Below, in pieces: positions 5,778 through 7,630 of a stretch of 7,630 nt of DNA; the stretch's first letter is position 1; every line of letters starts with the position of its first letter. Under the pieces are notes generated by a model. The model ran no database searches. It was given only the letters and a program-made list of their open reading frames with translations, and had not been told where the DNA came from. This stretch comes from Sphingomonadales bacterium. GTDB lineage: Bacteria > Pseudomonadota > Alphaproteobacteria > Sphingomonadales > Sphingomonadaceae. A program made the position numbers and the translations under genes. Location of the stretch: the NCBI GenBank assembly GCA_018067055.1, contig JAGPVK010000079.1, positions 1 through 7,630 on the forward strand, in the 5' to 3' direction.

Positions 5778-5812
5778 CTAGCAGCGGCGGGGAATGATCC
5801 CGCTGCTGCTAG
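5778..5812. terminator. Long hairpin between convergent genes, containing the ribH stop codon
   Basis: CTAGCAGCGGCGGG (5778-5791) pairs with CCCGCTGCTGCTAG (5799-5812) over 14 positions with one G-U pair and a 7-base loop. It lies 38 bases after the stop of the 5219-5740 gene. On the minus strand it contains the TAG stop of ribH (5811-5809). No T tract follows on either strand. It probably serves as a shared bidirectional end for the two convergent genes. Confidence 0.6.
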
Positions 5813-6231
5813 TTGCTGAACTTCAATCCCAATTCATACATTGCAATCGCCGCCTGCGCCGCTTCGCCGCCCTTGTTCTTGCGCGTCTTGTCGGCTCGCG
5901 CCAGCGCCTGTTCTTCATTCTCGACGGTGATGATGCCATTGCCGATTGCTGCGCCATCCATGGTCAGCGCCATGATGCCGCGTGCACTTTCCCCGGCGAC
6001 AATCTCGAAATGATAGGTTTCGCCACGAATGACCACGCCGATCGCGACATAGCCGTCATAGAGATCGCTATCGATCGCGAGCGAAATGGCGCCGGGAATT
6101 TCCAGCGCGCCTGGCACGGTCAGCACCTCGTGCTCGTGCCCGGCTGCTTTCAGCGCCTCGGTCGCCCCTTCGATCAGCATGTCGTTGAGATGGTCGTAAA
6201 ACCGCGCTTCGACGATCAGGAATTTTGCCAT
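5809..6231 (-). CDS. ribH: 6,7-dimethyl-8-ribityllumazine synthase
   Basis: RibH condenses 5-amino-6-ribitylamino-uracil with 3,4-dihydroxy-2-butanone 4-phosphate to give 6,7-dimethyl-8-ribityllumazine, the penultimate step of riboflavin synthesis. Its second substrate is made by the product of the neighbouring ribB. The 140-residue protein has [14 protein letters not shown] (F11 in the ring-stacking region), the phosphate/substrate loop [11 protein letters not shown] (39-49), [20 protein letters not shown] with the catalytic histidine H74, and [31 protein letters not shown]. Length is normal for the short alphaproteobacterial type. The start at 6231 ([11 protein letters not shown]) is chosen because the in-frame extension to 6321 is translated from the hairpin repeat at 6256-6277 and has no family similarity. 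The ribosome site is weak (only AGAAAG-like purines). It lies 199 bases downstream of ribB, which is long for an operon gap; the gap is filled by repeats. Confidence 0.97.
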   Translation of the reverse strand: MAKFLIVEARFYDHLNDMLIEGATEALKAAGHEHEVLTVPGALEIPGAISLAIDSDLYDGYVAIGVVIRGETYHFEIVAGESARGIMALTMDGAAIGNGIITVENEEQALARADKTRKNKGGEAAQAAIAMYELGLKFSN

Positions 6232-6255
6232 TTTCTTTTGCTTTCTGTTTCCTAC

Positions 6256-6413
6256 CCCCTCCTTTTCAAAGGAGGGGTTGGGGTGGTTTCTTTCGTCGAA
6301 GAACAGGTCTTCGCTTTTCAATTCATTTCTGGCGGTACCATAGTGGTTCGCTGACGCGAGCGATGCTTGCGCATCGCTACCACCCTCTGATCCCCTCCTC
6401 TAAAGAGGAGGGG
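6256..6413. repeat. REP-like inverted pair of hairpins in the ribB-ribH gap
   Basis: Two near-identical hairpins bracket this stretch: CCCCTCCTTT-TC-AAAGGAGGGG (6256-6277) and CCCCTCCTCT-AA-AGAGGAGGGG (6392-6413), each with a 10-base perfect stem. The flanks are in opposite orientation: GGGGTTGGGGTGGTTTC follows the first, while a CTACCACCCTCTGATCCCC-like inverse precedes the second. Between them is a third perfect hairpin, AGCGATGC-TTGC-GCATCGCT (6359-6378). The layout resembles paired REP/BIME-type dispersed intergenic elements. Copies elsewhere in the genome cannot be seen here. Confidence 0.7.
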
Positions 6414-6430
6414 CAGAAATTGCTATATTG

Positions 6431-7630
6431 CTATGCCGTCGCCAGCGCTTCGGCCGCTTCGCTGCTATGCTCTGCCGGCACCGCGCGCTGTCCGACGATC
6501 CGCAATCCATAAGCATCGAGCCCGACCAGATCATGGCTGGTATTGGTCAGCAATTCCATATCATGGACACCCAGTTCGGTGAGAATCTGCGCGCCGACAC
6601 CATAGTCGCGCAGTTGGTCCATCTGCGGTGGCTTGCCGCCGCTCAGGCTGCGGACCTGTCCGGAATAGAAGTCGGGCACCCGCTGGCTGATGAAGACGAT
6701 GATGCCGGCCCCTTCCTCGCCGATGATCTTCATCGATTCCTGCAGTATGTTGGCGCGGCCGGTTTCCAGTCCGAACAGGTCGGGGAAGATCGCGGTCGCA
6801 TGCATCCGCACCAGGGTTGGCTTGTCGGGATCGACATGGCCTTTCTGCAGCACGATCTGTTCACTCTCGGTTGCGGTATTGTAGAAGGTCATGGCATTCC
6901 ATTCGCCACCCCAACGGCTCATGAAGCGCGCTTCCTCGCGGCGCTCGGTCAGATGATCGTGGCGCAGGCGATAGGCGATCAGATCGCGGATCGTGCCGAT
7001 TTTCATGCGGTGATGCTGGGCAAATTCGATCAGGTCATCGAGCCGCGCCATCTCGCCATCATCCTTCATGATCTCGCAGATCACGCCGGCGGGGTTGAGC
7101 CCGGCCAGACGCGAGACATCGACCGCCGCTTCGGTATGGCCAGCGCGGACCAGCACGCCGCCATTGCGCGCCTGCAACGGAAACACATGGCCGGGGGTGA
7201 CGATCTCGTCCTTGCCCTTGGACCCGTCGATCGCCACGGCAACGGTGCGGGCGCGGTCGGCGGCGCTGATCCCGGTGGTGACGCCGTCGCGCGCCTCGAT
7301 CGAGGTGGTAAAGGCGGTTTCATAGGCACCGCGGTTATTCTGGCTCATCATGTCGAGGCCCAGTTCCTCGACCCGGTCGCGCGACATTGCTAGACAGATC
7401 AGGCCGCGGCCATATTTGGCCATGAAGTTGATCGCATCGGGGGTCGCCATCTGCGCCGGGATGATCAGGTCGCCTTCATTCTCCCGGTCCTCGTCGTCGA
7501 CCAGGATATACATGCGCCCGTTGCGCGCCTCGTTGATGATCTCTTCCGCCGTCGCCATCACGCCGCTACCGCCGCGCGCCAGATAGGTCTCCAGCTTGCC
7601 GAGCGTTTCCGCTGTCGGGTTCCAGTCTTC
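6431..7630 (-). CDS. ribB: 3,4-dihydroxy-2-butanone-4-phosphate synthase with degenerate GTP cyclohydrolase II-like domain (5' end beyond right edge)
   Basis: RibB converts ribulose 5-phosphate to 3,4-dihydroxy-2-butanone 4-phosphate and formate for riboflavin synthesis. Numbered from the GTG at 7561, the synthase domain covers residues 6-205. It contains [16 protein letters not shown] (metal/substrate acidic loop), [35 protein letters not shown] and [16 protein letters not shown] with the active-site histidine. The C-terminal half (about 215-376) resembles RibA in [27 protein letters not shown] and [22 protein letters not shown]. It has no cysteine at all, so the zinc triad C-X10-C-X-C of real GTP cyclohydrolase II is lost, and the GRGIGL segment is missing. 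GTP cyclohydrolase activity is therefore unlikely (RibBX-like architecture). The frame stays open from 7561 to the window edge ([20 protein letters not shown]) and neither GTG 7561 nor ATG 7558 has a ribosome site, so the true start is probably further right. Confidence 0.95.
   Translation of the reverse strand, partial: EDWNPTAETLGKLETYLARGGSGVMATAEEIINEARNGRMYILVDDEDRENEGDLIIPAQMATPDAINFMAKYGRGLICLAMSRDRVEELGLDMMSQNNRGAYETAFTTSIEARDGVTTGISAADRARTVAVAIDGSKGKDEIVTPGHVFPLQARNGGVLVRAGHTEAAVDVSRLAGLNPAGVICEIMKDDGEMARLDDLIEFAQHHRMKIGTIRDLIAYRLRHDHLTERREEARFMSRWGGEWNAMTFYNTATESEQIVLQKGHVDPDKPTLVRMHATAIFPDLFGLETGRANILQESMKIIGEEGAGIIVFISQRVPDFYSGQVRSLSGGKPPQMDQLRDYGVGAQILTELGVHDMELLTNTSHDLVGLDAYGLRIVGQRAVPAEHSSEAAEALATA

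Noticed and set aside
6232..6321. Thirty-residue N-terminal extension of ribH
   Set aside because: It is a translation of the hairpin repeat (giving [11 protein letters not shown]), a known kind of spurious extension; family homology begins at [11 protein letters not shown].
6232..6430. FMN riboswitch ahead of ribH
   Set aside because: The conserved RFN blocks are not present; the structure here is the REP-like hairpins.
6428..7393. 321-residue plus-strand open frame opposite ribB
   Set aside because: Antisense to a well-conserved enzyme, with histidine/alanine/glycine-rich composition typical of a reverse-strand shadow.

Overview
The window looks like a chromosomal segment of an alphaproteobacterium of the order Sphingomonadales (Sphingopyxis/Sphingorhabdus-like). 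That placement rests on protein style, an imuA-imuB SOS cassette, an alphaproteobacterial LexA box (GTTC-N7-GTTC), GGAAC...CGTA motifs resembling EcfG general-stress promoters, and a RibB fused to a degenerate RibA-like half. It is inference from sequence; no database search was possible. No tRNA, rRNA, CRISPR array, transposase or phage gene was seen.

Layout, left to right. (1) 1-1772, minus strand: SOS mutagenesis genes imuA (858-1772) and imuB (970 down past the left edge), overlapping by 113 bases. A LexA box lies across the imuA start codon, just downstream of a sigma70-like promoter. (2) 1900-2496, minus: a seven-helix membrane protein with an internal duplication that recalls PQ-loop/SWEET proteins. 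(3) 2709-3485, plus: a bacterial voltage-gated sodium channel (NaChBac/NavAb family) with four S4 arginines, a TLESWSM selectivity filter and a C-terminal coiled coil. (4) 3547-4187, minus: dps (ferritin-like DNA-protection protein) followed after 17 bases by a 40-residue single-helix membrane protein, ending at a rho-independent terminator (3490-3516). (5) 4441-5007, plus: a DJ-1/PfpI-family protein divergent from dps. Each of the two has a GGAAC-N16/17-CGTA element upstream, suggesting shared stress control. (6) 5219-5740, plus: a secreted protein of two similar beta-rich repeats. (7) 5809-7630, minus: ribB (open at the right edge, with a degenerate GTP cyclohydrolase II-like half) and ribH. 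They are separated by a 199-base gap containing an inverted pair of REP-like hairpins.

The genes do not form one pathway. The common thread is stress tolerance (SOS translesion synthesis, Dps, PfpI) next to an electrically gated Na+ channel and part of the riboflavin pathway. The most notable items are the sodium channel, the LexA box placed on the imuA start codon, the small membrane protein co-oriented with dps, the paired stress promoters, and the domain structure of RibB. No new defence or mobile system is evident.
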